A stretch of 64,000 bases of DNA from Gnetum montanum (Eukaryota; Streptophyta; Gnetopsida; Gnetales; Gnetaceae), in assembly GCA_015680685.1 (NCBI GenBank), contig MNCI01025366.1, positions 114,357-178,356 on the forward strand. Direction: 5' to 3'. Both the position numbers and the translations under genes were made by a program. The first letter of the stretch is position 1, and each line of letters starts with the position of its first letter. Below the pieces are notes generated by a model. That model saw only the letters and a program-made list of their open reading frames with translations, searched no databases and was not told where the DNA came from. Below are positions 10,277 through 20,237 of this stretch, in pieces.

Positions 10277-10760
10277 CATGTAGCACCACACATCAACAGA
10301 GTACAGTAAGCATAAGTCTATTATGACTATAAACTGGCACAATAAGTCCACTATGACTATAAACTGGCATAGTAAGTCTACTATGACTATAAATGGGCAC
10401 AAACAGTCTGCTATGACTATAAACTGGCACAGAAAGTTTGCTATGACTATAAATTGGCACAATTAGTCTACTATGACATTAAATTGGCACAGACCATTCA
10501 CTATGACATTAAACTGGCATAGATCGTCTACTATATTGCTAAACTGGCATCCACACCACATGTCTACTATTATAATAAACTAGCACAGCATTCATCTTCC
10601 ATGATACTAAATTGGCACAACTCATTTTTAAGTAATCACATTAAACTAGCACAACAACACATCCACTATGATGTTAAACTAGCATGCAGTGGTCTACTAG
10701 GACCTTAAACTAGTAATGCATATGGTCTACCAAGACCTTAAACTAGGTTCACAATCTGCC
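10277..10760 (+). repeat. H1 minisatellite 3' of integrase
   Basis: About 16 head-to-tail units of roughly 28-32 bp with the core CTATGACTATAAACTGGCAC, grading to CTAGGACCTTAAACTAG near the end. Units differ by a few bases and there are no unique spacers. Equivalent arrays occur at the same place in E, M1 and M2, always in the same orientation relative to pol. Confidence 0.9.
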
Positions 10761-11228
10761 ACACATAGTTCTGCAAGTAAGAGAGTGAGAATACTTCTAA
10801 CTCCCCTCCCCCTCCCCCCCCCCCCCCCCCCTGCCTCTCTTGTCTACACCACATGGATGGGTTGGGGATACTGCAATCCTAGAATGGAGCTCCTACCATT
10901 AACTTGACCTTTGGAGCATTCATAGCATTATCGCCCCTAGGCATTTTACTAATTTTTTGGAGTTCCTATCATTGACGTAACCTTTGGAGTACTCACAGCA
11001 CTATCGCCCCTAGGAATTTTGCTAATTTTTGGAGCTTCTGCCATTGGGGCAACCATTGGAGCACTTGCAGCATTACTATCCCCCATAATTCTGCTGATTT
11101 TTTGAACACTTGCCATCAGTTCAACCTTTGGAGCATTTTCAGCATTATCGCACTTGGCACTTTTACTAGCTTCTCGAACACTTGCAACTGGTTCAACATT
11201 TGGAGAATTTGTAGCATCTTTGCACCTG
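10761..11228 (+). repeat. 70-bp tandem repeat in H1 3' non-coding region
   Basis: After an 18-base C run (10814-10831), about five degenerate units of roughly 70 bp run from about 10895 to 11228. Each carries TTTGGAGCA, CAGCATTATCGC and CTAATTTTTTGGA-type segments. The array ends exactly where the 2.1 kb duplicated segment starts. No coding sense is seen. Confidence 0.7.
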
Positions 11229-12100
11229 GCATTTTATCTGCATTGTTTAATGTCTGCTTTCTTATCTTCTCTAAGTTGTGTTTGCAAGATGATGCCCCAA
11301 GTCATCATGTAGAGATGCATCTCATCTTAGCAGCAAGTCACCACATTACTTTGATGTGCATGATTGAACTAGTTAAGCCTCTCAAGAGTGCACATCCCTA
11401 TTACCCCACTATAGCCTACTTATCTTGATACTCTTGCATTCCCCTACATAATTGACATTGCAAACCCCTTCGATGCATATGACCCTCTTTACATCAACCA
11501 TAGAACCCAAGGTGAACGTAGTACAAGTCATTCCATGGGGAGCCTCTGTTGGCTAATCAAAGCCTAGGTGAATGTAATACAAATCATCCCGGGGAGGAAA
11601 CACCTATCCTACAAACGCGATGTTGTTGCATTAAAGTAAAGCCCATTATGTGGCAGTAATTTACCTGATGGAAAGCATCTCACAATTAGCATTCAATAAT
11701 GTGCAAAAACCCAAAGCAAATTTTCCTCATAGCAAAAAAAAGGAAAAAATAAAAAAACAAAAAAAAAAGGAAAACAAGGAAAAGTATGTCCCCAAGCAAA
11801 TTAGCAGAGCTGCAATTTCGCAACTGGTTAGGCCCTGCATCCACACTAACTCTCTCATGAGCATTCTGATGAGAGGTCAACATTTTAGCAATAAGCCACC
11901 TTGGTACCATGGTCTCTGTCAACCATGCTAACTTCGCATCCTACATCATGACATCCTATTTACATTTTACCTTCCCTGCTATCCCCAGCATTTTTCCTAT
12001 ACCTTTTACTCCTAGTATACTACTACCCTTTTTACTCTTGAGCATGGTGTAACAATATCTAATCAGGTACCAATGAGCAATGTTGGTGCCAAGCCCACTG

Positions 12101-12177
12101 TGATGTTTTGTTGTTCTTTGTCGACATCTCTCAAGTCATTCCTCCAGATGTCAACAAAAAAGGGTCAATGAAACACC
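12101..12177 (+). other. Hairpin spanning H1 PPT and LTR start (copy 1)
   Basis: An imperfect inverted repeat: GATGTTTTG, then TTCTTTGTCGACATCT on the left, and AGATGTCAACAAAAAAGGG with TGAAACACC on the right. The right arm contains the purine tract that primes plus-strand synthesis, and the LTR begins TGAAACACC at 12169. The same structure is in copy 2 (14222-14298), E (45536), M1 (18567), M2 (32186) and M3 (62806). Confidence 0.75.
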
Positions 12178-12630
12178 ACCAAATTTGGACTACAACATCT
12201 TAACTGCAAATTTATCTAAGTGTTAGCATGAGGCAAATTTTTTCTAAGTGTCAAGACTACACTCTCCACTACCCTCGACCATAGTCAAGCATAGTCAATG
12301 CAAAGATAAATTTTCTACTAATTTTTCCTAAGTGTTAGAACTACGCTCTCCACTACCCTAAAGCATAGTCAGCTCAATAGAGAGTGTAGTCAACATAAAG
12401 GCCCAATTTGCAAATTTTTGTAATGTCAAGCCAGCAACTACAAAATTTTCTAAGTGCTTAGAATACACTCTCCATTTCCATGGAGTGTAGTTGAGTGTAG
12501 TCAACATGGAGGCTCAGTTTTGTAGAATTTTTTCTAACTATCATGACCACACTCTCTACTACTCTAAAGTGTCATCAAGCATAGTCAAGTGGAAGCTAGA
12601 TTCTGCAAGTCTTGATAAGTGTTGGGACTA

Positions 12631-12668
<38 letters not shown>

Positions 12669-13337
12669 NCATGAAGAGTGTTATCAGCACATGGTCACAT
12701 TTTTCAAAAATTTTCTAAGTCTGAGACTAGGCTCTCCCCCCTAGTCCAGAGTCTAGTTGAGCGTAGTTAGCAGAAACAACCTCCAAAGGCCTCCACAATG
12801 CAACATTGGTGTTTACCTCAACTTCAATGCAGCTCTAGCAAGCATGATTAGCAAATTGCATCTTTTTTATGCCCCACTTCTATCCCCAAAACTATAACTA
12901 TGCTTGACACCACTCAAGACAATGGGCAACGTAGTCCTAGAGTGTAGCCTCCAAAGTTACATTTTTTGCATTTTTTTCAGGTACATTGTAGTCTTTTCAG
13001 CACACGAACATGCAATTGGTAGTGTAGTCATAGTCTTGCAGTCCCACAGAGTCCATTAGAGCACACTAAAGCATAACACCATTTGCCTTAGTGGAGAGCG
13101 TAGTTGGATGCAGCATAGTCCCAACTATCCCATTACCACATGGCAATCTCTTTGCATTTTTCACTATCCCTAATCCTATAAATACCCCACATTTTAGGGG
13201 TTGGGAAATCTAAAGCAAGGTTGGCATTTTGGCATTTTGGTTGGCAAATTTGAAAGCTGGCATTTCAGGCAGTTGGAAAACTTGAAGCATGTTTAGCATT
13301 TTGGCCAACTTTAGGTTAGCATTTGGCAAGGTTGCAT
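12169..13337 (+). repeat. H1 3' LTR, partial (duplication copy 1)
   Basis: It starts TGAAACACCACCAAATTTGG. The first half consists of about six degenerate units of 75-100 bp carrying TTTTCTAAGTG, ACTACGCTCTCCACTACCC and AGTGTAGTCAA. A TATA box, CCTATAAATACCCC, is at about 13175-13184. The LTR is cut off at the duplication junction. Confidence 0.8.
12633..12669. other. Poly-C run with N: assembly or sequencing artefact
   Basis: A 36-base C run ends in a single N. In duplication copy 2 the same position reads ordinary mixed sequence (about 14755-14800, GCCCCTGCCCCCAATCAAG and on), so the homopolymer has replaced real sequence. Similar runs end in N at 36000 and run to the window edge at 64000. 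Confidence 0.8.
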
Positions 13338-15465
13338 TTTATCTGCATTTTTTAATGTGTGTTTTCTTATCTTCTTTAAGTTGTGTTTGTAGGATGATGC
13401 CCCAGGTCATCATGTAGAGATGCATCTCATCGCAGCAGCAAGTCACCACATTACTTTCATGTGCATGATTGAACTAGTTAAGCCTCTCAAGAGTGCACAT
13501 CCCTATTACCCCACTATAGCCTACTTATCCTAATACTCTTGCATTCCCCTACATAATCAACATTGCAAACCCCTTTGATGCGTATGATCCTCTTTACATC
13601 AACCATAGAACCCAAGGCGAACGTAGTACAAGTCATTCCATGGGGAGCCTCTGTTGGCTAATCAAAGCCTAGGTGAATGTAACACAAGTCATCCCAAGGA
13701 GGAAACACCTATCCTATAGATGCAATGTTATTGCATTAAAGTAAAGCCCATTATGTGGTAGCAATCCACCTGATGGAAAGCATCTTGCAATTAGCATTCA
13801 ACAATGTGCAAAAACCCAAAGTAAGTTTTCCTCATAGAAAAAGAAAGACAATATAAAGAAAAGGAAAAAATAAAAAAAATAAAGAAAAAAGCAAACAGGG
13901 AAACGTATGTTCCCAAGAAAATTAGCAGAGCTGCAATTTCGCAACTGGTTAGGCCCTGCATCCACACTAACTCTCTCATGAGCATTTCGATGAGAGGTCA
14001 ACATTTTAGCAGTAAGCCACCTTGGTACCATGGTCTTTGTCAACCATGCTGACTCTGCATCCTACATCATGACATCCTATTTACATTTTACCTTCCCTGC
14101 TATCCCCAACATTTTTCCTATACCTTTTACTCCTAGTATACTACTACCCTTATCACTCTTGAGCATGGTGTAACAATATCTGATCAAGTACCAATGAGTA
14201 ATGTTGGTGACAATCCTACTGAAATGTCATTTTGTTCTTTGTCAACGTCTCTCAAGTCATTCCTCCAAATGTCAACAAAGAAGGGTCAATAAAACAGCAC
14301 CAAATTTGGACTACAACATCTTAATTGCAAATTTATCTAAGTGTCATCATGAGGCAATTTTTTTCTAAGTGTCAAGACTACACTCTCCACTACCCTCGAC
14401 CATAGTCAAGCATAGTCAATGCAAAGATAAATTTTCTATAAATTTTCCCTAAGTGTTAGAACTACGCTCTCCACTACCCTAAAGCATAGTCAGCTCAATA
14501 GAGAGTGTAGTCAACATAAAGGCCCAATTTGCAAATTTCTGTAATGTCAAGCCAGCAACTACAAAATTTTCTAAGTGCTCAAAATACACTCTCCACTGCC
14601 ATGGAGTGTAGTTGAGTGTAGTCAAAATGGAGGCTCAGTTTTGTAGAATTGTTTCTAACTATCATGACTACACTCTCTATTGCCCTAGAGTGTAGTCAAG
14701 CATAGTCAAGTGGAAGCTAGATTCTGCAAGTTTTGATAAGTGTTGGGACTCTAGCCCCTGCCCCCAATCAAGAGCGTAGTCAGCTTCCCATGAAGAGTGT
14801 TATCAGCACATGGTCACATTTTTTAAAATTTTTCTAAGTCTAAGACTACGCTCTCCCCCCTAGTCCAGAGTGTAGTCAAGCGTAGTTAGCAAAAACAACC
14901 TCCAAAGGCCTCCACAATGCAACATTGGTGTTTACCTCAACTTCAATGCAGCTCCAGCAAGCATGATTAGAAAATTACATCTTTTTTATGCCCCACTTCT
15001 ATTCCCAAAATTGTAACTATGATTGACACCACTCGAGACAATGGGCAGCATAGTCCTAGAGCGTAGCCTCCAAAGTTGCATTTTTTGCATTTTTTTTCAA
15101 GTACATTGTGGTCTTTTCGGCACATGGACATGCAATTGGTAGTGTAGTCACAGTCTTGCAGTCCCACAGAGTCCATTAGAGCACACCAGAGCATAACACC
15201 ATTTTCCTTAGTGGAGAGCGTAGTTGGATGCAGCGTAGTCCCAACTATCCCATTGCCACATGGCAATCTCTTTGCATTTTTCACTATCCCTAACCCTATA
15301 AATACCCCAACCCTCTACATTTTAGGGGTTGGAAAATCTAAAGCAAGGTTGGCATTTTGGCATTTTGGTTGGCAAATTTGAAAGTAGGCATTTCAAGTAG
15401 TTGGCAAACTTGAAGCATGTTTAGCATTTTGGCCAACTTTAGGTTAGCATTTGGCAAGGTTGCAT
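13338..15465 (+). repeat. 2.1 kb tandem duplication, copy 2
   Basis: This is the second copy, ending at GGTTGCAT (15465). Beyond that the original LTR continues with ACCATTGTAGCTC. It holds the intact version of the segment masked by poly-C in copy 1 (about 14755-14800). The junction looks like an unequal exchange or replication slip using a GCAT microhomology rather than two separate insertions, since there is no target duplication. Confidence 0.88.
14222..14298 (+). other. Hairpin spanning H1 PPT and LTR start (copy 2)
   Basis: Second copy of the imperfect hairpin: TTCTTTGTCAACGTC pairs with CCAAATGTCAACAAAGAA, followed by GGGTCAA and a mutated LTR start TAAAACAGC at 14290. Confidence 0.7.
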
Positions 15466-15837
15466 ACCATTGTAGCTCACTATAGGACATCGCAAAATAC
15501 TGCAGCCCACAGGACACTACAGTGGTCAACCTAGTAGGCACAAACACCATGGTGAATGTTAGTTTTCATGGTCCAAACACCCTAAGACTATGACTACACT
15601 GTCCATTACATCTGTTATACACCACATACCTTCTCACCCCTTTCAGAGTCAACTATGCTCAATCCCATTTAGGGTGGTGTTCCATTCTCTTTTGCTCTCT
15701 TTCTATGAATTTTTGGCATTTTTACTCACTTTTTTCACATTTTACTTGCATTTACTATTGCTTCCATGCATAGCACCACTTGGGCAACCAACCTCACATG
15801 TTGGCACATTTGTTTCATGCTAAAACCTGTAGCGACC
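14290..15837 (+). repeat. H1 3' LTR, longer copy, cut by M2
   Basis: The start is mutated (TAAAACAGC for TGAAACACC). The 75-100 bp TCTAAGTGT/CTCTCCACT units, the TATA box (about 15296-15304) and a pyrimidine-rich stretch (15660-15770) follow. It is interrupted at 15838 by the TGTAGCGACC start of M2's LTR. The rest of the H1 LTR is not found in the window. Confidence 0.8.
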
Positions 15838-17212
15838 AAAAATGTCGATGGCTGGAAAACACCGAGGGGTTGTTGGCCTTTGACAGTCTTAACCCTATTT
15901 CCACAGGAGGGCCATGCTGGATGGGATAGAAATGGGGCACCCTAAACAGTCTGGTTGATCAGACAAGGACTTAGTTAGTGTTAATATAACCTTTTGCAAC
16001 ATGTGATTTGAAAACGAAACTGATAGCACGAAGTAATGCTTAGATGTAGAAGAGGCAGAAAACAGTGTAAAATGCAATAATAAGTAGGAGACAAAGTAAA
16101 ATGCAGTTAGAAAAATGCACCGCTTCGAAGCTACGACTTCGCTCTATTAAGATGGATACAATCGGTTGCACAATGTTGAGAAGTGCATAGATCCTGAGAG
16201 TAACCAAGAAGTATAGAGCAAGGCGGTTGTGTGCTTGAATGCGGACTCAGGTGTAACAATGCGGAGTGCTACCAAGGTGGTAGAGAAGAGCATAACAAAA
16301 TGCCAACTAAGAATGCTAACTATTTACAATATCAAAATAGGAAGCTTACAATGCTCAAGGTCACAGTGCTAACTTTTTGCTTGTCAGCCAACAAAATTGT
16401 TAGCCAACCGGATTGCTCAGAAAACTCAGACCAGGGACCCTCGAGCATTGCTCATTGTGGTATTTATAAGACCGATGGTGCGCGAAAGATGCAGTTTAGA
16501 TGCTACGTGCCCTGGGCTTATGTTGACCTATCTATGCTACATGTGCCTACATGACCATTCGGTGAGTCTACCATGCCATAATTACAAGCCTTCCATGCTG
16601 TAATTACGTTGTTAGAGCAACGGTGCAATTAGGTGAGATGCATTGATGTCTTGTAACTACTCACCATGCTTTGCTATGCTTTGTAACGTAGCATGTTTGG
16701 CGTGGTGTAGCATCTTGTTACGATGTGCTATGCTACGCAGAGTAGCATAGCATAACCGCTAGTTTGAAGGAAAAAATTTGTGTTGTCCAGCTACATGCAT
16801 TGGAAACCTTTGAAGAGCGTTGACTGTTTGTTATCCTTTTTTTTTTTTTGCTATGCTACATAGCATATCATAGCGTAGCAACCGTCTTTAGTTTCAAAAA
16901 ATGTTGCCAATCTGCAAACTTCACCTTTTGCATTGTGAAGCTTGCAAACTTGCTGATCCTGCTCTTTAAGATGCCTTCTGTCACTTTCATAGAATTGCTA
17001 CGCCTCGCTGCACCATGTAGCTTAGCGTAGCGTAGCAACAAACATGGCCTACTTTTGCCAAGTTCGCTGCTTTCTAATGGAAGAAGACATTGCTGAAGGA
17101 CTTGAAATCGAGTGAGGGGACTGATCATCCAGCTTTTGCTATGCTGCATACCATAGCATAGCATAGCATTGTGCTTCTACAAACGTCTTCTGAATTTTTC
17201 TATGCTACATAG
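15838..17212 (-). repeat. M2 3' LTR, first part
   Basis: The minus-strand LTR end reads TGTAGCGACCAAAAATGTCG on the plus strand, shared with M3 (61241), the M2 5' LTR (57965) and, more distantly, M1. It has a TATA box on the minus strand (TATTTATA near 16461) and several near-palindromes built from TAGCATAGC and GCTATGCTACG (16660-16750, 16850-16880, 17140-17165). It breaks at CATAG (17208-17212), where M1 is inserted, and resumes at 31895-32193. Confidence 0.85.
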
Positions 17213-18575
17213 TGTAACAACAAAAAATGTCGATCGCTGGAAATACCGAGAGAAAGTCTGTGTACACAGTTTTAACCCCAGATCCATGCGAGGGCCGTGC
17301 TGGGAAACAGATGAATCCGAGGTGCCCTGAACGATCTTGTCGATCAGACAAGGACTTACTTAATCAGTAAAAGTTTCGCAATATTTGGGTGATAAAGCGA
17401 TGATTTTTATGATTCTTTACGATAAGATTGTAATGTTGTTAATTTCGTAAATGATTCAAAAAAAAGACATAATCGATTTAAGGCAACTTGTAAAATTTAG
17501 ATAATAAAGGATAAGGAATCAAAACCCAAAGATCTGGGATTCGGCTTGCAAACAGAATGTATAATGATTACAGATAGACTTCGATCAAGTGAAGCATGTA
17601 TTGATAACAAGAGAGCTATGCAAAGATGAAACAAGTAAAAATCGATCTACCTTGTTCTGGCAGATCTGGATACAAAGAGGTCAAACCCGAAGCATAATGT
17701 CTGTCAATCAGCTATTTCTGAAAAAAGGTTCTCACCAACTATCTTCGATATTCTAGACTTCTTTGCTCTATTGTCAATCTTCGCTGGAAATTGTCGACAA
17801 TTGCCAATGGGAGGAAAAATTGCTCACAGAGAAAATCTGTTAATCTCGGAAGAAATTTTTCGTTTGCCTGCTTGTTTGCTATTCTTTGATTTTTTTGCTT
17901 TGTTTTCTTCTTTGCTTGCTTGCTCTCTCCGATTGCCTTTTTTGATCAGCATATTTATAAGGGTAAACTCAGGAGAAAAACGTAGTTTATATGATGCATG
18001 TCCTGAACCTAAAAAGACATGTCGTTGACCTAATATAATGGTCGTTGAAGCTTGCGTAATGCATCGTAAACTACCCTTGTCGGGACTTTGTAGGTAGGCT
18101 ATTCTCTGATTACACAATGATACGCTGGAGAGCGTATCACGTTGTATGCTTGCATTACGCTACACTACACTAGATTACACTTCATTGCGTAATCTAGCGT
18201 AAAATAGCACACTTTTGAAGAAAAACAAAGTGTTTGTTGAAATCTTGAACACTTGTCATCCCTGATGTTATGGCATACGGCTTTCTAGCATTACGCTACA
18301 TAATGAGATGTTACGCTATGTTGCGTAATGTAGCGTAATTTGCCAAAAAGTTAAGATTTTTCAGAACACAAAGAATTTCCAAAGTTGGAAATTTGCCGCC
18401 GTGCATCTGTCACTTTTTTCTATCTTCTGGCATTTGCTTGTGCTGTGCCGCACAGCGTGGTGGGACAGTGTTTTAACTGAAAAAGGACTTGTTGTGCCAT
18501 GCCTTGTTGCGACCCTTTGTCTGAATCACCAGCTCTATAGTATTGGTGAGGCCTTGAAATTTCCACGGTGTTTCA
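17213..18575 (-). repeat. M1 3' LTR, 1363 bp
   Basis: Plus-strand start TGTAACAACAAAAAATGTCG and end GGTGTTTCA, hence TGAAACACC...GTTACA on the element strand. The element-strand TATA box is TTATAAATAT at 17951-17960. Near-palindromes of GCGTAATCTAGCGTAA and TTACGCTATGTTGCGTAA type lie at 18150-18345. It pairs with the 5' LTR at 30592-31894 and holds a segment around 18200-18290 that the 5' LTR lacks. Confidence 0.92.
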
Positions 18576-18643
18576 ATGGCCCCTCTTTGTTGACGTTTAG
18601 AGGGCTTGCCCAAAAGACATCGACAAAGAATACGAAACATCGG
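18567..18643 (-). other. PPT and 3'-LTR junction hairpin of M1
   Basis: On the element strand, GATGTCTTT and TCTTTGTCGATGTC pair with GACGTCAACAAAGA, which runs into the purine tract AAAGAGGGGCCAT and the LTR start TGAAACACC. The outer arms also pair (GATGTTTC with GAAACACC). The purine tract adjoining the LTR fixes the LTR boundary. Confidence 0.8.
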
Positions 18644-19815
18644 AGAGGTTAAGGCATCAACAACATTCATCGGCGTTTGCTCAAATGTCACTCTAGCAAA
18701 CTTAGAAGTGTTAGGATAGAGGGGAATAGAGTACAGGAGGGGTTTTTTACAGGAGTTTAGAGAAGGGAGGTTCGGGGAATATTTGCATTATGTCCTTTCG
18801 CTAATGTGTGTGCAAAAGGTTACGTTGTCATACTGCATATTGAAGGTTTTGCAAAGGTAAGTTGTGTTACGCTTGCATGGCCTGGATGAATTGTTTTACA
18901 TCCGTTTTTCCAAACCCTCATTTTTTTTTTGAAAAAATGCAGATTGCGTTCCAAAAGGTGAGCTATGTTACACCAGAGGCAAGCTATGTTACGCCAGTTT
19001 GTGGACATGATAATGAAAACAAATGGACTTAAGGCTCACGTTCTGTACAGGCAGGGAAGAATACAGGGACAATTATGAGGATAAGGAAAGGGGAAAACAA
19101 GATAAGGTACCCGATGGAGGGAGAGGTAGGGTTTTCACTTCCGAGTAGCAGGGCTAGTCTGAGCAGCCACCTCAAGACGTCGTAACACCTTACTCTCCGA
19201 TGGAAGCACTCTCGATCAACGCCATCGTAACAAGTGACCTGCAAAACACAACACAGAACATAGAACCAGAAACAACTATCCTAGCCGCTAAGGAGGGAGG
19301 CTATTGAAACAAGTGTTGTCCAAAGCGAAAAGGCAGATGGAGGCCATGAAAGAGAGCTAAGAGCAAGAACCAAGGGTCCTAATGTTGATGCCGTAGTTTA
19401 GCAGCTGTTGTCAACAGCCAAATTCATCTTGCTCTAAGGACTATGCAAAGAACATGTCAGATAAATCTACTAAGCCAGAAGCCAGAATCTGGTGACGGCG
19501 ATGAATGGAGGCCACTGAAACCATGGATGATAACAGCTTCTTTGAGTGCTCTAAGTGTCGAAGTTGATCCCAGGAGGTGCAACTACAGAGTGGCCACCAT
19601 AGCAACATCTCTAAAGGATCAATAGTATGCCTTTCGGCATATCCGAGGAATCAGTAGGATGCCGGTGGGGTAACGACGTTGCATCTGTTCCAATGCCTTA
19701 CCCGCTCCATTTGGTAGGGATGCAGTGCAAGAATGATCACGCTCACTTGTTCTTCGGGTTGCCTGTCGATGGATTCCAATTTTGGGTCCTGGTTGATCGT
19801 TATTGCTGGTTTTAA
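18644..19815 (-). other. M1 3' non-coding region
   Basis: No coding frame is supportable. Motifs of GAGCTATGTTACGC type recur (near 18850, 18960, 18985). They are shared with the matching regions of M2 (32480-32560) and M3 (63100-63175), so the stretch is a conserved part of this element group. A short T run lies at about 18920. Confidence 0.6.
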
Positions 19816-20237
19816 GCCTCAGTAGACCATGGTCCTAGTTTAACGTCTAGGCAGACTGAAACTTGCTAGTTTTACATCGTAGCGGACAGTGGGATAGCTG
19901 GTTTATGGTCCCAACAGATTGTGCTGTGGATGCCAGTTTTGCACCGTGACCCAAGGACAAATATGTGCTAGCTTAGCATCTCAACAGACGTATGCTTACC
20001 TTGCTAGTTTCGCGTCATGGCAGACGATGGAATACCTTGCCAATTTAGCATCGTGGCACACGATGGAACACCCTACTAGTTTAGCATCGTGGCGGACGCG
20101 TGCAGGAATTGCCAGTTTTACATCGTAGCGGACGTGTGCAACTTTGCCAGTTTTATGTCATAGCGAATGTGTACAACTTTGCCAGTTTTACGTCGTAGCA
20201 GATGTTGGCTTACCTTGGTTTTGAGATGAGTCGATGC
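19816..20237 (-). repeat. M1 minisatellite 3' of integrase
   Basis: About ten units of roughly 35-45 bp with GCCAGTTTTACGTCGTAGCGGA-type cores on the plus strand. On the element strand this is the ATGACGTAAAACTGGC / ATGCTAAACTAG form of the minisatellite also seen at 10277, 44131 and 47341. Confidence 0.85.

Larger units (their letters stand above)
11229..13337 (+). repeat. 2.1 kb tandem duplication, copy 1
   Basis: Copy 1 begins GCATTTTATCTGCATT and ends GGTTGCAT, spanning H1's 3' non-coding region, the polypurine/hairpin junction and about 1.17 kb of LTR. Copy 2 starts immediately with the same GCATTTTATCTGC. The copies align over their whole length apart from point changes and small gaps. 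The main difference is a C run with N at 12633-12669 replacing ordinary sequence. A four-base GCAT is shared at the junction. Confidence 0.88.
1298..15837 (+). mobile_element. H1: old Tat-lineage Ty3/gypsy element, host of N1
   Basis: H1 is the oldest recognisable element here. Its pol (1477-3722) is interrupted by N1 (3723-9717) and resumes in the integrase core at 9718, ending at 10276. A 3' minisatellite, a 70-bp repeat, a tandemly duplicated 3' end and LTR sequence follow to 15837, where M2's LTR begins. The order RT, RNase H, second RNase H, integrase is the Tat hallmark. Gag, protease and the 5' LTR are absent because N0 joins directly upstream of pol. The LTR 3' end is also missing, lost where M2 was inserted. 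All reading frames are broken. Confidence 0.85.

Noticed and set aside
10256-10462. Minus-strand frame with repeated CQFIVIAD-type residues
   Set aside because: It is only a translation of the minisatellite; the same applies to the frames at 47356-47592 and 26649-26867.
10277-10760. CRISPR-like array
   Set aside because: Units are contiguous and degenerate, with no constant repeats separated by unique spacers, and the context is a plant retrotransposon.
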